A DNA stretch of 64,000 nucleotides from NCBI RefSeq assembly GCF_037975245.1, contig NC_092566.1, positions 2,482,001 to 2,546,000 of the forward strand, read 5' to 3'. The notes under the pieces are model-generated. The model worked only from the letters and a program-made list of their open reading frames with translations, was not told the origin of the DNA and made no database searches. The stretch comes from Apostichopus japonicus (taxonomy: Eukaryota; Echinodermata; Holothuroidea; Aspidochirotida; Stichopodidae). This document shows positions 23,401-38,400 of the stretch, piece after piece (position 1 is the first letter of the stretch; each line of letters starts with the position of its first letter). The position numbers and the translations under genes are program-made.

Positions 23401-26400
23401 GTAATTTTACTTGCATTGCCTCCATCTTTATCTGTCAAAATCATTTCACTACCTGATCAAATCAGCAATTGTTATCACAGATGACAAAACTGGAAATTTA
23501 TTCTGAGAATTTGAACCCACCGAAAACACCTTTAACACTAGTTAATCACTCACCTCGAGTTAATTTCTGCACCTGACTTTAGGAGAAGTTTGATAATATT
23601 AACGTAGCCTCCCGACGCAGCTAAACTGAGTGGTGTGTAATCTGATACATTACGATGCTCCTTGTTGGCGCCATGCTTCAGTAGTAGCTCCACCACCTAC
23701 AAGATAGACGACCATAAGATCACAGTGAAACAACAAAAAGGGAGAGTGGCAAACAGATAATCAGGTTCTATTTCTGATTATCGGCCAAGGTTGCCATGAC
23801 CAAACACAAGAAAATTAAAGCTAGTTACCAATAACTTTGGAACCATTATTGAATTTGCTACTCTTTTGCACAGATATGCATGTCTAAAAACAATACACAT
23901 GGTGGTAGCAGTCATTCAGGAAGTTTGTGGACGTTCTTGCCAGAAAGCAAAAGTTTGTACAACATCTCAAAGCATAGTTTGCAATTACCGGTTTCTTTTA
24001 GACTAGACTTGAAGGAACAACAATTCCTCCACAGATCTATACCAAATAAAACATGTAATTTGATCTGACTATATAGTATTTCAACATTATATCATTACAA
24101 AGCTGATTTGTCATTAGTGGAATGTACACGGCATCTTGTGGTCACTATGAATGAAAAAAATTGCACTTTTTGATGGGTAAGTGATACCGTTGTCCTGCTC
24201 ATAATCTGCTGTAAGCATGTTGGTCACTAAGGAGACATTTTCCTCTAATCACTGAACCCCTCCCCTCACATTCGCTTCCCTTCAATGAGCTGTTTGGCTA
24301 TATATCGATTAATTCTTAGTTATTAATTAATTAATTATTATTAATTAATTCTTAATTATGAAAATAACGATATCCTCACCTCGTATCTGCCTCCAGAGCA
24401 AGCTAGGGACAGGGGTGTGTCCTTGGTTCTCTCAGATTGGGCTTCAATTTCTGCTTTCTTGTTCAGTAATATCTTAACCGTTTTGTAGTGACCAGCCGTG
24501 GCAGCAAGAATTAAAGGAGTGAATCCTGAAAGGGAAAATATTAATTGTGTAAATGTAACAACAACACTTAAATATTGAGAGAGCCTTTATGTTGCTGACA
24601 GGTTCTGACAGTAGAGAGCATTGTCTGTAGATATAAACAGTGACTTTTCAATAGTATCCCAGTGTTTTTTCCCTTTTAGAATGAACTTCTTAAATGCTAT
24701 CAAACTTGAAAAACATTTCTGAAGAAAACAGCTGAAACTCCTTACTAGCAGAGGAAAAGTCAAAAGCTCTAAATAATTGATCAGGATTCATGGGAAGAAA
24801 ACATTGTCCTATTTCTTCTCTCCATCATTCAAGTTTCCCTCTTTACCACATTAGTACCCTCATCTCCCTCTTGGGTTACAGATTATAGTCTTGCATTTCT
24901 GCTATCATTTGTTGTGTTCCTTGAAATATAAAGCCATCCAACATCGATATCTGCTAATACTAGGAAAATTGCTAAATCAAACACAAGCCATGAAATGCAT
25001 CCCTCGGCACTATTCCCCTATCCAATTTCTCAACCCAAAATGTTTCCTAACATCTGAAAATACCCTCACCACCGACCGATAGTTAACCAACGACAGTATT
25101 CAACGGAAGAAATAAAGATGAAGGACATTACCTTTCTTGTCTCTGTGCTCAATAGAGGCATTCTTTTCTAATAGCATGTGTACCACGTCGTCGTACCCTC
25201 CTGCACAGGCAATGGTCAAGGCTGTATCGTGGTTACTCTCTGTTTGAGCATCCACCTCGACTGGAGGGTGGGGTGTAAAGGAGGGAGTTTCAAACCCGCT
25301 GGGGGAGTTGGGAGTTGATGGATACGTTGGAGACATACTGGCACTGGGACTGAGTGACTGGTTAATGTTGTGTTCCAGCGGTGATCCACCACACTGGGTA
25401 CCCACTGACTGAGTTTGAGGTGCAGACTTCTTAGCTAATATTATCTGGGTTTCAACTTCCTCTGTGAAAAGAAAAGGAGAAGATATGATGATTTAAGCTG
25501 AGTGGATAGGCATAGGCAGAAGAGTTTTATTTGTATTTTCAGTTTTGCTGTTCCAAGACAATACTGTTCACTAGCTGGACAAAAAAAACCCAACTTGTAT
25601 TTGTAATAATCTGAAAATATTTAGGAATTTTTTAATATTCTGTTTTCATCCAAAGAGTGTTCACTTTGGCTTGCCGTAAAGTAATGATGCTCACACATAA
25701 TCACCACATTAGTGCTTGCTTCTCTGAACATAAAAATATGCATAGTGGTATTATAATTATAATTATATTTAATTTTAACATTTTTATTAAATTGCATCCT
25801 ATCACAACTCTACATACCTTCCCCAGCCCAGCTCCCCCCTCCCCCATAATACAGAGAATCCCTCCAGCCCTGCCCCAAGGCCCCCTCCCCCAAATAATTC
25901 TGTATTCAAGAGGACCATTTAAGTACCCCTTACCTTTAAATTCCATTTCATTAGAGAGGGCAATAGTGGTCCTGAGGTCCTCCTGCAGCAATCTAAGGTC
26001 CTCCTGGCCCTCTGTGACTGGCCTCTGGATACCGTACGAGAAACTAGGAGGAAGGAAAAACTCGGGCAGGTGTGTAGTGACAGCCTGATCTTTGGTCTGT
26101 ACCTCATCAACCGATCCCTGTAACTGGTTCATCTGGTCTGTGGCCTCGGCATCGTCCAGGTCATCGTCGTGGTGACCACTAGCGACGGCTTCTCTTCCTC
26201 CAGAGATGTTCAGCTCCATACCGCTCAGCTGACTGTGCTCGTCAAGATAAGGGGGCATCTCAAACTCATGTGGGATGGGAGGGGATGACCCATTCAGAAG
26301 CTTGATGTCCCTCTCGTCTAAGGACAAGTCAGCCCCAAAGTTTTCCATGGTGGAGCAGGGAGGGGACTCTGGTGATTCCTTGTTGTTATTGGTCTCTCCT

Positions 26401-29400
26401 GGAGCGGTGACCACAGACAGGGAAGCTCCTTCTGCTGCCATCCCTCCTCCCTCAGCCAATCCCTCAACTTTACCACCCTTGCTGGCCAATTCTTCCTTTT
26501 TTCTTGCCAATTTCTTGGACTCGGCCTGCTGGTACTCCATCCTCTGTTGGAGCTCTCGCTCCACCTTTTGCAGTTCCGCGATGATCTGCTGCTTCTCTAG
26601 AATCTGTTCTTCGGCAGATTTGAACTTGGAGGTACGTTGCTTTGGGGGAAAGCCGCCGATCATTTCTGAGGATGCAGCTATTTCTAGGTCGATCTTTTGT
26701 TGATAGAGACTCTCATCTTGGATAAGATCCATAGGATCAGTAGCGTTATCCTGCATGATCGTCCCTATGGAATGATTCAAACAAAAATCAGTACATTACA
26801 TTATATATTAGACACTTATATAGTGCTGCTACATCGAGATCGTATTGCTTTACAACATAGCCTTTGTCATTGGTAACTTGCCACACCTACACACCAAAGT
26901 GTGCGCAATTCAATCAATCTCTCCTGGGGCACCACAGTGCACCACAACCACGTGTCCCCTGGGGGACTTCCCATAGGGTGCAGCCACAAACCGGCGCACG
27001 CAACTATATTTACAAGTTACCTCGCAAGTCCCCATTTATATACCTGGGTGAAGAGAGGCAGTGGAGATAAAGTGCCTTGCCCAAGGACACAACGCAATGA
27101 TATGGCCAGGGCTCGAACCTGTAATCATTAGATCACCAGTCCACTGCCTTAACCACAACGCCCTCTACAACGATGGACTCCCATCTCGATAGCAACCACC
27201 ACCAGATGTTTATGACTTTATGAATTTATCAAAGGCATAGGGGTGATAACGCTTACATTAGTACATATTGCTATGACTGAGAGCTTATCAAACTCTTCTA
27301 ACAGTTGCAGTCATCTCCCAAACAACCATACTGATACATTCAAATGATGACATCATTATCGCAAGAGTGTACAATAACTTATCAGTCAGATACAACCAAT
27401 GACAGAATGAATATAACTTTAATTTCTTCCTCTGAGATTTTCTTCCGATAAGATATGACCCCTTCCACCTGTGAGCAACGTAGCTGTAACTGACCTGTTA
27501 CACTGCCACCATGCGTAATAGGGCACACGCTCACCTTCCTCACCACCAAGTTGGGATATTTTTCATAACCTCCTTTCATGTCATGCTTCACAGCACTAGT
27601 ACTGACAGTACGAGTGGCATTTTTGTTATTTGATGAATGCTAAGAACTGTTCCATACTGTCAGTATGATTGCTTTGTAAGGAGACATGACAGTACAGTTT
27701 ATAGAGTTGCACTAGCTGTTTCTATCACATCAGGGTATGGCTACCTTCCTTCATTATAATACACTAAAATTTCAGGCATATTGTATGTTACACTTGCAAC
27801 TGGTGCTGAGGGTTTATCTCTCAGAGAAATTTGACCTGACTGATGATAAATGTAAAATGGGATAGGTAGCAGATAGTAAAGGAAGGGGGGGGGAGGGTGG
27901 AGGAGGAGAGGAAATTACCTTGATAATCAGCAACTTGCATGTCATCAGGGTGCTTATCAGGTTCCTGAGGAGGTACCATGGTGGGAAGTGCCTGGATGGG
28001 TACTCTTGGTAACTGCAGGAATAGAACATTATTCAAACTCAAGTTAATGACTACAAGAAATGCCTAAGTATGAAATATGAACTACAATAACAAAACAGAG
28101 CCAACAGCAAACTGCTGTAATGCTTTTATAGTTTGCTTCCATGCCCTCTCCACATCTCTGTGATCCTCCCTCATTATTGAAATGTACTAATCTCACATCA
28201 AAGTAGCTGCAAAGAACCTTTAAAACTTTGGTGCCCTTTGCATGATCATTTTATTCATGGTTACATTTTTTTCAAACTTTTCATACCCCTTCTTATCCTG
28301 CTAGAAATTTGATATGACACCCTTGTCTTACCTCTCCCTGTTCAGGGGTGGGTGGAGTCGTAGTGCCATCCGCCGATGGAATAATGTTACCAGGATAGTT
28401 GAGGATCCGGGCCATTACTCCAGCATGGCCACCTTTAGATGCTTCAATTAGACTGGTAGAGTTATCCTGTCATAATAAAAACAAAACAACTCAATTGTTA
28501 TATATAGGGATTACAGTGTGGATTCAGATTACAATGTGGATAGTACTAACAGACCAGGTCAGTAACTCTAGACATGATAGAGTGATAGTGAATATAATCT
28601 GAAACAGGGCAAATTTTGAAGGATTTCTGCTGGCTGTCCCTCGGACCTATCTGGGAGTATTTTGTTTACAATGGAATCTGATGAAAACAATTAGTGGTCC
28701 ATCGGAGGACCACAAAGTCGGTTTTTACTCATTCGAACAGAAATTTGGTCATCTCGGACGATTGGACGATCATTTAAGATTTGCTCTGTGAGGAGATCGG
28801 TGAATACCAGAGGAAAGGAGGTATGCTGCAAAGCAAAGTATCAACAAGAACCTAACAAAATGGTATTGCTGATACAAATCTGAGAGCAAGCAAAAATTAA
28901 GACGTATTCTCCATTTTTTAAATTTTTTTACCTTGAGTTTGTGAGAAGGGTCAGCGTTGTGATTTAACAAGAGTTCTACCACAGATAAATGACCTCCAGC
29001 GCATGCCAGGGACAGAACAGTATGATCATTATTGGTGGTAGCTCTGTTAACATCAGCTCCTGAAGTAAATGAAAGAAACATAACCATGTCAAACAATAAA
29101 TGCACCGCAAAATTAAATATTAAAACCAATGATTCTACTCTCTTTTGTTTTTTCCTCATTTCTCCCTCCCCCCGGCCCCCTCAGGTCACAGAGGACATTT
29201 TGGTGGGTGATTAGTTTTGTAGACCATTATAGAGGTCATAATGTGAAGCAATAAGGACTTGATGGTACCAAAGTTAACTGAAAGGTTGCCATGTCTAGAT
29301 TTGTGCCACTATATAGGATAATTATGGTCCGCAAGAAGCCTTTAATAGTTTCACAATCAATACCAACCAGAACTGCAAACATTGTTTTTTTATTTTTTTA

Positions 29401-32400
29401 TTTTTAGGTCATTTATGTGCCTTTTGAAGTCACATAATTCACATCATATTACAACTGAGGGTGGAATCATGTCCCTTGCAAAAACAGCCTAGCAACTCCC
29501 CATTTTCATCTGCACTGACATTAAAATAATGTAATGAATTGAACTAGTGTGACAGACTTTACAACAATGAAGGGCGAGATATAAGCCTGACTTTCCTTAA
29601 GAAAATGTCACGGAAAGTAACTGAAATAATCGGGGAGTCAGGGGGCAAGGATAAATGCAAGCACACATTGGTGTAGGGTCAGGAAAAGAATATCTCTGAA
29701 GGGCAATAATTCTACAAACAATGAACGAATATCACAGACAGCAAATTTCATTGAAGTCCGGTAAATTATTTTCTCAGATCTAAACTTTACCTTTTGAGAT
29801 GAGGAAACGGACAGAGCAGAAATGACCAGCTCTGGCAGCTTTCATTAATGGAGTTCTTCCTCCCTCTGACTCATGTTCCTGTAGAATAAACAAAAACACA
29901 AATTGCTAAAAAACAAGTAATAAAACAGTTAAAACAGGGTAGATATTTACCAGTACATGCGATATTGTTTCTAATTCCTTAATCTTCTAAGAACAGATTC
30001 TGTAACAGATTGACAGAGCTTTGACAGAGATTGACAGATTGACAGAAGCTATAAATATATATATCTGGGACCCATCTTGTGAGGATCTGGAAGACAAAAG
30101 TGTGAACATTCGTGCCTTTCCATCTTATAACAGGCTTCTGCAAACTTTCCTATTAGATCCTTTGAAAGTAGTTTTAAGAAAGAAAAAAAAATCAATTCTA
30201 CAAGTACAGCAGAACAAAGGGTATTGTTAGGAATGGTGAAGCTTTCCAAAGTTGTCCCAGTGATGAGCTGATGATATTTCTCATTTTCCTTAACCTGATG
30301 AGTCCTTTACTTACCAAATCTGCTCCAGCATCTAGAAGATAGCTTGCAACCTCTGTATGCCCATTTTCACAGGCATATGTGAGAGCAGTGTCCCCTGTAG
30401 CAGTGGTTGCATGTACATTTGCTCCTGATGATCAAAAAAATAAAAATAACATCAAAACTTGGTTCAAAATGACAATCATAAATTATCTACTTCTCTTTAT
30501 ACACAAAAACCACTCGTACATTAATTTTTTACTACTTTTCAGTAAAACAACTGTTAGTAAACATTAAGATATTCACTACAACCTAGGTCCTCAGATTCTT
30601 ATACATACAAACCCAAGGAAAGTATGAAATTGATTAGTAATATGGACTAGAAGAAAGGAAAATTGGAGCAAATTTTTAACCCATGGGAATGATATTCGAT
30701 CTTACCCTGGATTTTCTATTCTACTTATCCTAGAATCCCCCCACCCCCCCTTCCAATTGTGTTATTGTGGCCAAATGTCATGGCAACGTTTCTGAAACTT
30801 GTTATGTGATTGTTACCTTTACTCAGCAGAAATTTGACCAGTTCAACTTGTCCCTCCTGAGATGCTTCCATCAAAGGAGTGGAACATCCGAGCTCAATGT
30901 CTGCTTCGACCTCGATCAAGAACTTAGCTACCTCTAGGAACCCTCCACAGCAGGCTAAAGTTAATGCTGTTTCTTGAGTTTCTTCGGTTTGAGCATTTAT
31001 GTCAGCATCTGAAAGATTTAAAAGACAAAATAGACTCCAGTTTTCCACAACAACAAAAATGAAAATATTTTGGAAAATAGAGATATGATAATAGTAAATG
31101 TAATTATATACAAACCTATTCACTACACAGTTGGTTCCAAGTTTTATTCATTACTATTTTGATGCTATTGTTTTCCTAAATATTGTACTTAAAATACTTG
31201 GCAATAGTTTATACTATATAACTAAACTGACAAAGAAAAAGGACAGGAAATACAATAAGGAATGATACATTGTTGGGGACAATACAGGATTGCATTCCGT
31301 ATTTGTAATTGTTGACAAAAGCTTAATTTTCATTTATAAGAAAACAGGTATATCGTTTCAGAATGGATTTAGAATTACTGAGATCGGATTGCAACTTTGA
31401 GGGTACAACGTTGTATTATTTATTCAGTGATAATAATAATAATAATATTCATAATAATTAATCTTATATAGCGCAGAATCCAACCTAAAGGTTGCTCAAT
31501 GCGCTTTACAGATAAGTAAGTTTTAATAGCAAGTGAATCAATTTCCCGCAGATGGACTGGCAGCGAATTCCATAAGTGTGGGCGGAATAGCAGAAACTGC
31601 GATCACCAAAGGTTCTCGTGCGTGTCACAGGAACAGTTAGTTGATAGAGGTATTGGGAATGAGTAGGTCTATCCCGTGTTTGCTCTTGGATAAGGTCGTG
31701 AAGATATATGGGCGTACCATACTTCAATGCCCTGAACACCAATTTTAGTATTTTATAGTCAATCCGAAAATGATGGAAATGATGTCTCTTACTTTGTGCT
31801 AGTAATAGTGCCACCATCTCTTCATGGCCTTCCCTGGCTGCTTCCATCAGGGGGGTATAACCTTCATCATTGACCTCCTCTATGTTAGCTCCACGTTCTA
31901 ACAGAAGAGATGCTAATTTCGTATGACCTCCACAGGCAGCTAGTGTCAAAGGTGATTCAAAGCTGTCTGTTGGCATATTGACCTGTAAATAACACAGAAG
32001 AAAATGATTTTATTCCAAGAGATGCAATCACTTCTTAAACTCAACTATTTGTGCACCGTGCAACAGATGAAAGCTTTTAAACTGTGACGTGTTGACCAAA
32101 ATGTGCGACCTGGTAAAACTGAGCCTATAACCATTACTTTACAACAACATTTAAATATAATTTTATGTGATCGAAAGACTAGACCTAGGTTGTACGGGGA
32201 TTAACAGTCTAGACTAAACATCAACAATTCTTTTGACTACATTAATATATTGGAGAATGTTAAAGAATTCTTTGACTGTATTAAGACACTGGCTCCATTT
32301 CATAACTTTATTTCACTTCCCACCAGTTTTAGTGAACTCAATAACTCAAAGTTCTGTACAGGTATTTTAATCATCCAAAATGATCAGTCCTAATCAGCTG

Positions 32401-35400
32401 CCAGAGTATCTGTAAAGCCTTGATTCTTATATGCAAATTAGATTAAGCTATGTGTAATCTGCTGTGAAAGTCTGTGAGATAAAGAAAGTTTCTTGATATT
32501 TGCTTTGCAATGTCAAATCTTTCCTCTAGACTGTAAACATTTCTTTTCATGCTCATGTAACATAGATACCGGTACACTTTAAGTTGGAGCATGTTTGACG
32601 AGCTATGAGATGTCAACCAGCAAACACAACCAGCCACTTTAAAACATCTGTTGTGACAATACGAGTGTGACACTAATGTTGTGAAATTAATGCAACAACC
32701 TCTAGTGATCACCAACATGCACCAGAGAGAATAAATATATAACTCGCAGACGTATTTTCCTTTACATAAAGATGCTAAAATCGTCACTGACCTGAGCGCC
32801 GTGATCCAAGAGCAGTCTCGCAACCTCCACATGACCATCCATGGAAGCTTCCATTAATGCCGTGTGCATCTCGTCAGTCTTGTGTTCATGGTCTGCTCCA
32901 GCATCAAGTAAGAATTTAACCATTTCTAGATGACCTGATGGAAACAAAGGTTGCAAAGGTAATGAAAGAAACTTACCTCTGTTTTCATGTAATAATGACC
33001 TTTACCTAAATATATTTTATATCTTCTATAAACAACAAAGTTTAATAACAAAAACAATCTTCTCATTAATAAATGTGACTTATGTGACTTTATGTGACTA
33101 AAGTTTAATAACAAAACAAATTTTCTCATTAATGTGACTTAATGTGACTTATATTTTAAAAGATTTTACACTTCCAAGCGCGTATGATACACAGTTTGAG
33201 ATGAAAAGAATATCGTATCATCACTGATAAAGTTTTAAATCATTTTTTAAATATAACTAGCTAAAAAAACAGCAAATTTGATACAACCCTGGATGAATTT
33301 CATTCAATGTTGGTTTCTTACTTACCTTTGTAACAAGCCAAGGTCAATGCACTCTCCTTAAATTCTGTAGAATGGGTGTTGATACCAGCTCCACGCTCCA
33401 ACAATATTTTAGCAATTGCAACATGTCCACTGCTTGCAGCTTCCATCAGAGGGGTGTGGCCATTTTCGTTGTGATCTTCGATCTTGGCCCCGTTGTCCAA
33501 CAAAATTTTTACAATCTCCTCATGTCCCCCACTACAAGCATACATCAATGGCGTGTTTCCTGAAAGTAAAATGAAATTATTTTGATAACTAACCAGTATT
33601 TAAAGTTAATAAACAAATTGCTGCTAATCATTTTTCACTGTAATTTGGATTTACTTTGATGATTTTCATGACCCTAAGTTTTTTACATGATGGTCAGCTA
33701 CAAGAAAAGACTTTGAAAATTCAAAATGAAAATTCAAACTTATAAGTGTCTCAAGCACTTGCTCTGTTCAGCAGAATATATGAGGGCGGTAGACAAGAAG
33801 GAGCCAGTCGTTCGCAACAAAGAGACCAGCCCTGAAAGGTTAATAGGGAATTCTGGATATGTTAAAACCAGAGTGCTATAGTTGCGCAAAGACAGGTAAG
33901 TGATAGGCAAAGTAAATTTTCCTGGATAATTTACTGAAGTGAACAATGTTATGTATCTTCTAGCTAGTTATCTCAGTAATGTATCACTACCACATGTATG
34001 ACCCGTGAACAGTAACAATTTCTCAATGTGATTTGATAAATTTTGATTGTGGGGTCGATCTTGTTTGCTTACCTGCTGAAGACTGAGCATTGACATCTGC
34101 CTCGTATTCTAACAAGAGCTTAACAATGTCGACATGACCAGCGCTCGCAGCTTCCATGAGGGGCGTGCAATCTCTTTTACTACCCCTGTCTTCCACATTG
34201 GCATTGATTTTCAACAAGACTTGAGCCAGTTCAAAGTAACCACCTGAGCAGGCCAGAGAGAGTAGACTCTCACTTTCTTCTGTTTCCTGGAGACCCTTAC
34301 CCTCATCTACCAACCTCCCAGCCATCACCTGGTCTGCCTGGTCTGTGGAGCCCATCTGTAATTGCCCTCTGGAAAATACAATCGCAATCATAACAATTAC
34401 TACATGATTAGAAAAGGAAGAAACAAAAACCTTGTACCATCGATGTTAATGGAACTCTGTACACTTTAGGTCCAAAGAATAATCTCCATTTTGTTGACGG
34501 GGCTCTGGCCGAAAGAGTTAGATTTTGTCTAAATCATGGGTGTACTAATTGCACCCAACAGCCCACCAGAAAGAAGGAGTTTACTATCCTATTCATGCAA
34601 CCTGCAGAACCCTACTACAACTGAAACAATGAGTTTCATTTAATAAACTAATAGGAAAACAGGAAACATGTATAAAGTTTGTATATGTGTACAGCCTGCT
34701 TGTGATTGGATATTTCAACAAAACAGACAGAAAATGCGCATGTTACGATTGAAGTTATTTTTTGCCACGAGAGTACTTATGAACATTCATAAATGCTGAA
34801 TCCGCTTGAATTACGCTGTCCACCGCAAGATTAATTTCCTGCCCACCCCTGGTCTAAATAGGTAACGGTTATATCAGCAAGTGCAGTCTGGTTTGTTCTA
34901 CCTCAAAAGGTAGGTTGGTAACTCTTCAAAATTCTTCCAAAAAATAACTACCGCCAGTCCAAAACACTACCTACTTTGTTTGTTACTTTACATAAATTCA
35001 TTCATAAAACTTGCATGCCTTAAGTCTGATAAAATGACTTTCTTTCTCCAAACTGGTTGCTTGGTTGACTGACTGATTTGACTCACTGACCAGTTTCTTT
35101 TAGGCAATGCTGTTGCTTATTCATTGCTGACTTGAGAGTATGCCAGTACTTACAATTTAGAAAGCAATCTTCCTTTGAAGAAGATAATGCTAGGAATGAA
35201 GCATCAGGCCTCTAACTTAAAATTATAGTTGTACACCCTGTACATGCACAGGCTTTTTGCAAAAGATAAGCAGTTTGTTAACAGTTTTCTCTCAAGCTTA
35301 GAGGGCAATCACAAAGTACCCAACATTTTCAGTTCTCACAAAAGTACAAATGGAAAAGCTGACTCAGATCTATATCTATCATAAGTAAATGGTTAACTAT

Positions 35401-38400
35401 TTCAGGGGGGAAAGATACTGCATAGCTAATGATTGTTTCACATTTGTGTAGTAAAAATGCAAATATATAGAGATTCAATATTTCCCTATGCTTAGTTAAA
35501 TCCAGATGTGATACCGCAACTGAGCTATCACATACATGGTAGTAACCTTATCTATGCAACAGGATGTTCAAGCAAACAAAGGGAATTGCCCTTAAATGTT
35601 AATACTCTTAGCAAAGACATCAAATTGCTTCAGAGTGCCTCTTGTATTTGCATAACCTGTTGATTGCCCACGCCCTGTTTATCCTACTACTGTGAAAGTT
35701 TTAAGTCTCTAACAATTTTGACATTTATAAGGTATCATAATATAATTTATCTTTTTTCTTCAGAACTGAATCAAATTAAACTCACACCCCATAACAGGAA
35801 GATTGGGATACTATTAACAAGACAAAATGGTTCCAACATTGGAGCGACATGCTGATAAAGGGTATATTAGCTCAAGAATTTGGTTTGTGAACTTTGTGGT
35901 AATAGAATCTCTGGCATAAAGAAAGATGGATGGTAGATTTGCTTGTTTGCAGTTTAAACTTGGAAACTACATTCAAACAGGATCTTACATTTGTCCATGA
36001 CACATGGTATGTTTTTCTACGCACTGGCATCTGCTCCAAACATACACAGTTATTTAAACCTAGCTGAAAGGTGTTAAACATTACATACCCGACATTAACC
36101 TGACCAGATGTGGTAGCTGCCTTAACTTTCATCCAGGTGAGTTCTGCTTCAGCCTCCTCATCCAGAGGTGACCTGATTGGCTTCCCGGCTAACTTCTCCA
36201 AGGCATCAGCATCGAAAGATTGTTTCCCATTGAACGGATTTGATTTTCCAATACCTGTAATGAAAATGATCATATATGATTGTATCGAGACATTACTAGT
36301 TCAATGGTATTAAAATGGAAACCCTACAAACTATATTTATATGAAACTCATAAAAGTCAATGGTAAAGTCTGCTCGCTAAACCAAAGTCTTCACCACTAT
36401 ACTCAACTGGGCCCCCCCCCCCGTCCCCAACCTCCATCCACCACTGGGCCGGTTTCTAAGTAATGAACATTTTACTCCTACAATTTCAAATTCAGCTGGT
36501 ACCATGCACTTGTCAACTGAGACATAATTATTCTATTAGTCATTTTCTTGACAACATTCAGTGCTACTGTATACTGTAGTCTTTATATACTGCTCTATAC
36601 AAAGTATTTTCAAGTTCCACCAGTAAAAAATCACCTCATTCACATAGTACTGTATCAAAAAATATTTGGTATCATATTAATATAATATCATATAAAACAT
36701 CCACAATAATATTGTTGTTTACAGTATTACATCTGTACAATGACATACTGCATTACGATAACAATGATATTGTTAAAGTTTTTAATATTACAGTAGTAAT
36801 AGTATAATCAATAGTTTTGTAATAACTAGTCATGTGTAATGGCTGGAATGCTACAAATAGTATACAATAGTATTGTATACTAGTCATGTGAATCGGCTGC
36901 TATAATAAAGCATAACATATAAAGTAGTGTAAAGTCTTTGTGTTGAGACACCTTTGTATAATGGAATTATTCCTTATTGAATTTAAGTTTGCTGTGCATG
37001 TAATGGAATGTATTGAACCATTTATAACAAAGAATTCCTTCATTTAGCTCCAATTGTGCAAGATAAAATTTTACAGTGCTTGAAAACGGAAATAAATTGC
37101 AAATAAATCATAGAAATGGCTTATCATTTTGTAAATTGGAACTGATCATTCTGCTGTAAACTCTTTTCACCCAAATAAAAAAGGAAGTTTTTGTTCCCTT
37201 CAATGGAACAAATATGTTGATTTTATGCACTTGCATAGATAGCATCTCTGTCCTGTTTTTATAAGATGTCCACCCCTGAAATTGTTCACTACAGGGTATC
37301 CTTTCTCCAATTTCCTGTGGGGTGCAGACAGACAATAACAGAGAATGTGTCCATAGATGCGGAAAATAATGCAGACACTGAACAGACATAGCACAGTCTT
37401 ATGCACAACAGGTTGAGTAAATGTAATGTGTTTTTCCCCCTCCATCTCCTGTTCAAATTGGAACTTGGGAAAGTTGATAACTCATGGCAATGTATAACAT
37501 GCAGTTTACAAATTTCAAGTAACACAAACAAACATGCTTGGGTCAGAAAAGCAACAAATGTACTGTATGTGAAGGTATTCTGTAAACATAATTTGGGCAA
37601 TATGTTACGCTGCTGCACCGATGGATATTAAAAACCTGTTTGGGCTGAATAAGTTCTAACAGAATGCCACACAGTTCTCAAACAACCTTCCTAAGTACTG
37701 TACATATGATTGGTATAGGAATGAGCACACATATATCACAATAGCTTGCTGGCATATGTACAGCAGATGCTGTTCACACATGTTGAGCATATCGCACAAA
37801 GAGTAACCACCTCACTGCTTTAGATTAAAAGTGCATTCCCATGAACGTCATATTGACATTTATAGATTTATTTACATTACCTGTAGATACACAGTATAAT
37901 AACTGCAGCCATTTTAGAATGTGCACAGTTCTCCCCTCCCCTCCCCCACTGCCTCCCCATCCCACATTTTATTCTAATCCTTAACGACAGCCATTTAATA
38001 ATGTGCATAGTTTTCCCTCTACCACCCCCCCCCCCCTCTCAACCTCATTTTATTCTTATCCTTTCCATCAGTTTATTTATTTCTATATTTGTAGTGCTAT
38101 TTTTTTACCACCATTTTTAATGATATTTTGTCTGACTAACTGAAAAACAATCCATGTGAATAATCATTTAATTGGTTTCATGTTTCAAATGACCACCTAC
38201 AGTATTTAATGTTACTGGAGATGGTTACTGTCTTCACTTCCAGTTTTGAAACCTTCTCAACAATATCCACAAATATCCGTAAAAATTATGGAGAAAATAT
38301 AGTCAAAATTTGAATTTTTGACAAGTCAGCTGACACCGATTTCTCATTTTAGAACGCTGAAGTTACGTTGATGAGTTCTCATTTTAACAAGAGTGTGATG

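Larger units (their letters stand above)
21742..26000. other. ANKHD1 introns between exons 14 and 21
   Basis: Introns 21742-22090, 22288-22498, 22737-23091, 23306-23553, 23697-24379, 24526-25131 and 25462-25933 show only simple AT- or C-rich tracts, such as a TTAATTAATTA stretch at 24308-24357. No extra exon was recognised. Confidence 0.5.
27168..30816. other. ANKHD1 introns between exons 8 and 14
   Basis: Introns 28013-28331, 28467-28931, 29060-29790, 29879-30314 and 30425-30816 are unremarkable. Intron 26765-27918 holds the SINE and the inverted repeat pair, plus a G-rich tract at 27885-27909 directly beside the exon 13 donor. Confidence 0.5.
31983..34072. other. ANKHD1 introns 4-6
   Basis: Introns 31983-32791 and 33560-34072 appear unique. 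Intron 32935-33325 has two copies of a roughly 70-bp unit (aagtttaataacaaaa...cttctcattaat...gtgactta) at 33038-33155. Confidence 0.6.

Noticed and set aside
26275-26703. 142-codon plus-strand open frame
   Set aside because: Antisense shadow of ANKHD1 exon 14; no known motif, and the minus-strand frame matches the family.
27109-27167. tRNA gene candidate on the minus strand (A and B boxes)
   Set aside because: The head is degenerate, continues into a SINE body and lacks a clear cloverleaf end, so it is called a SINE.
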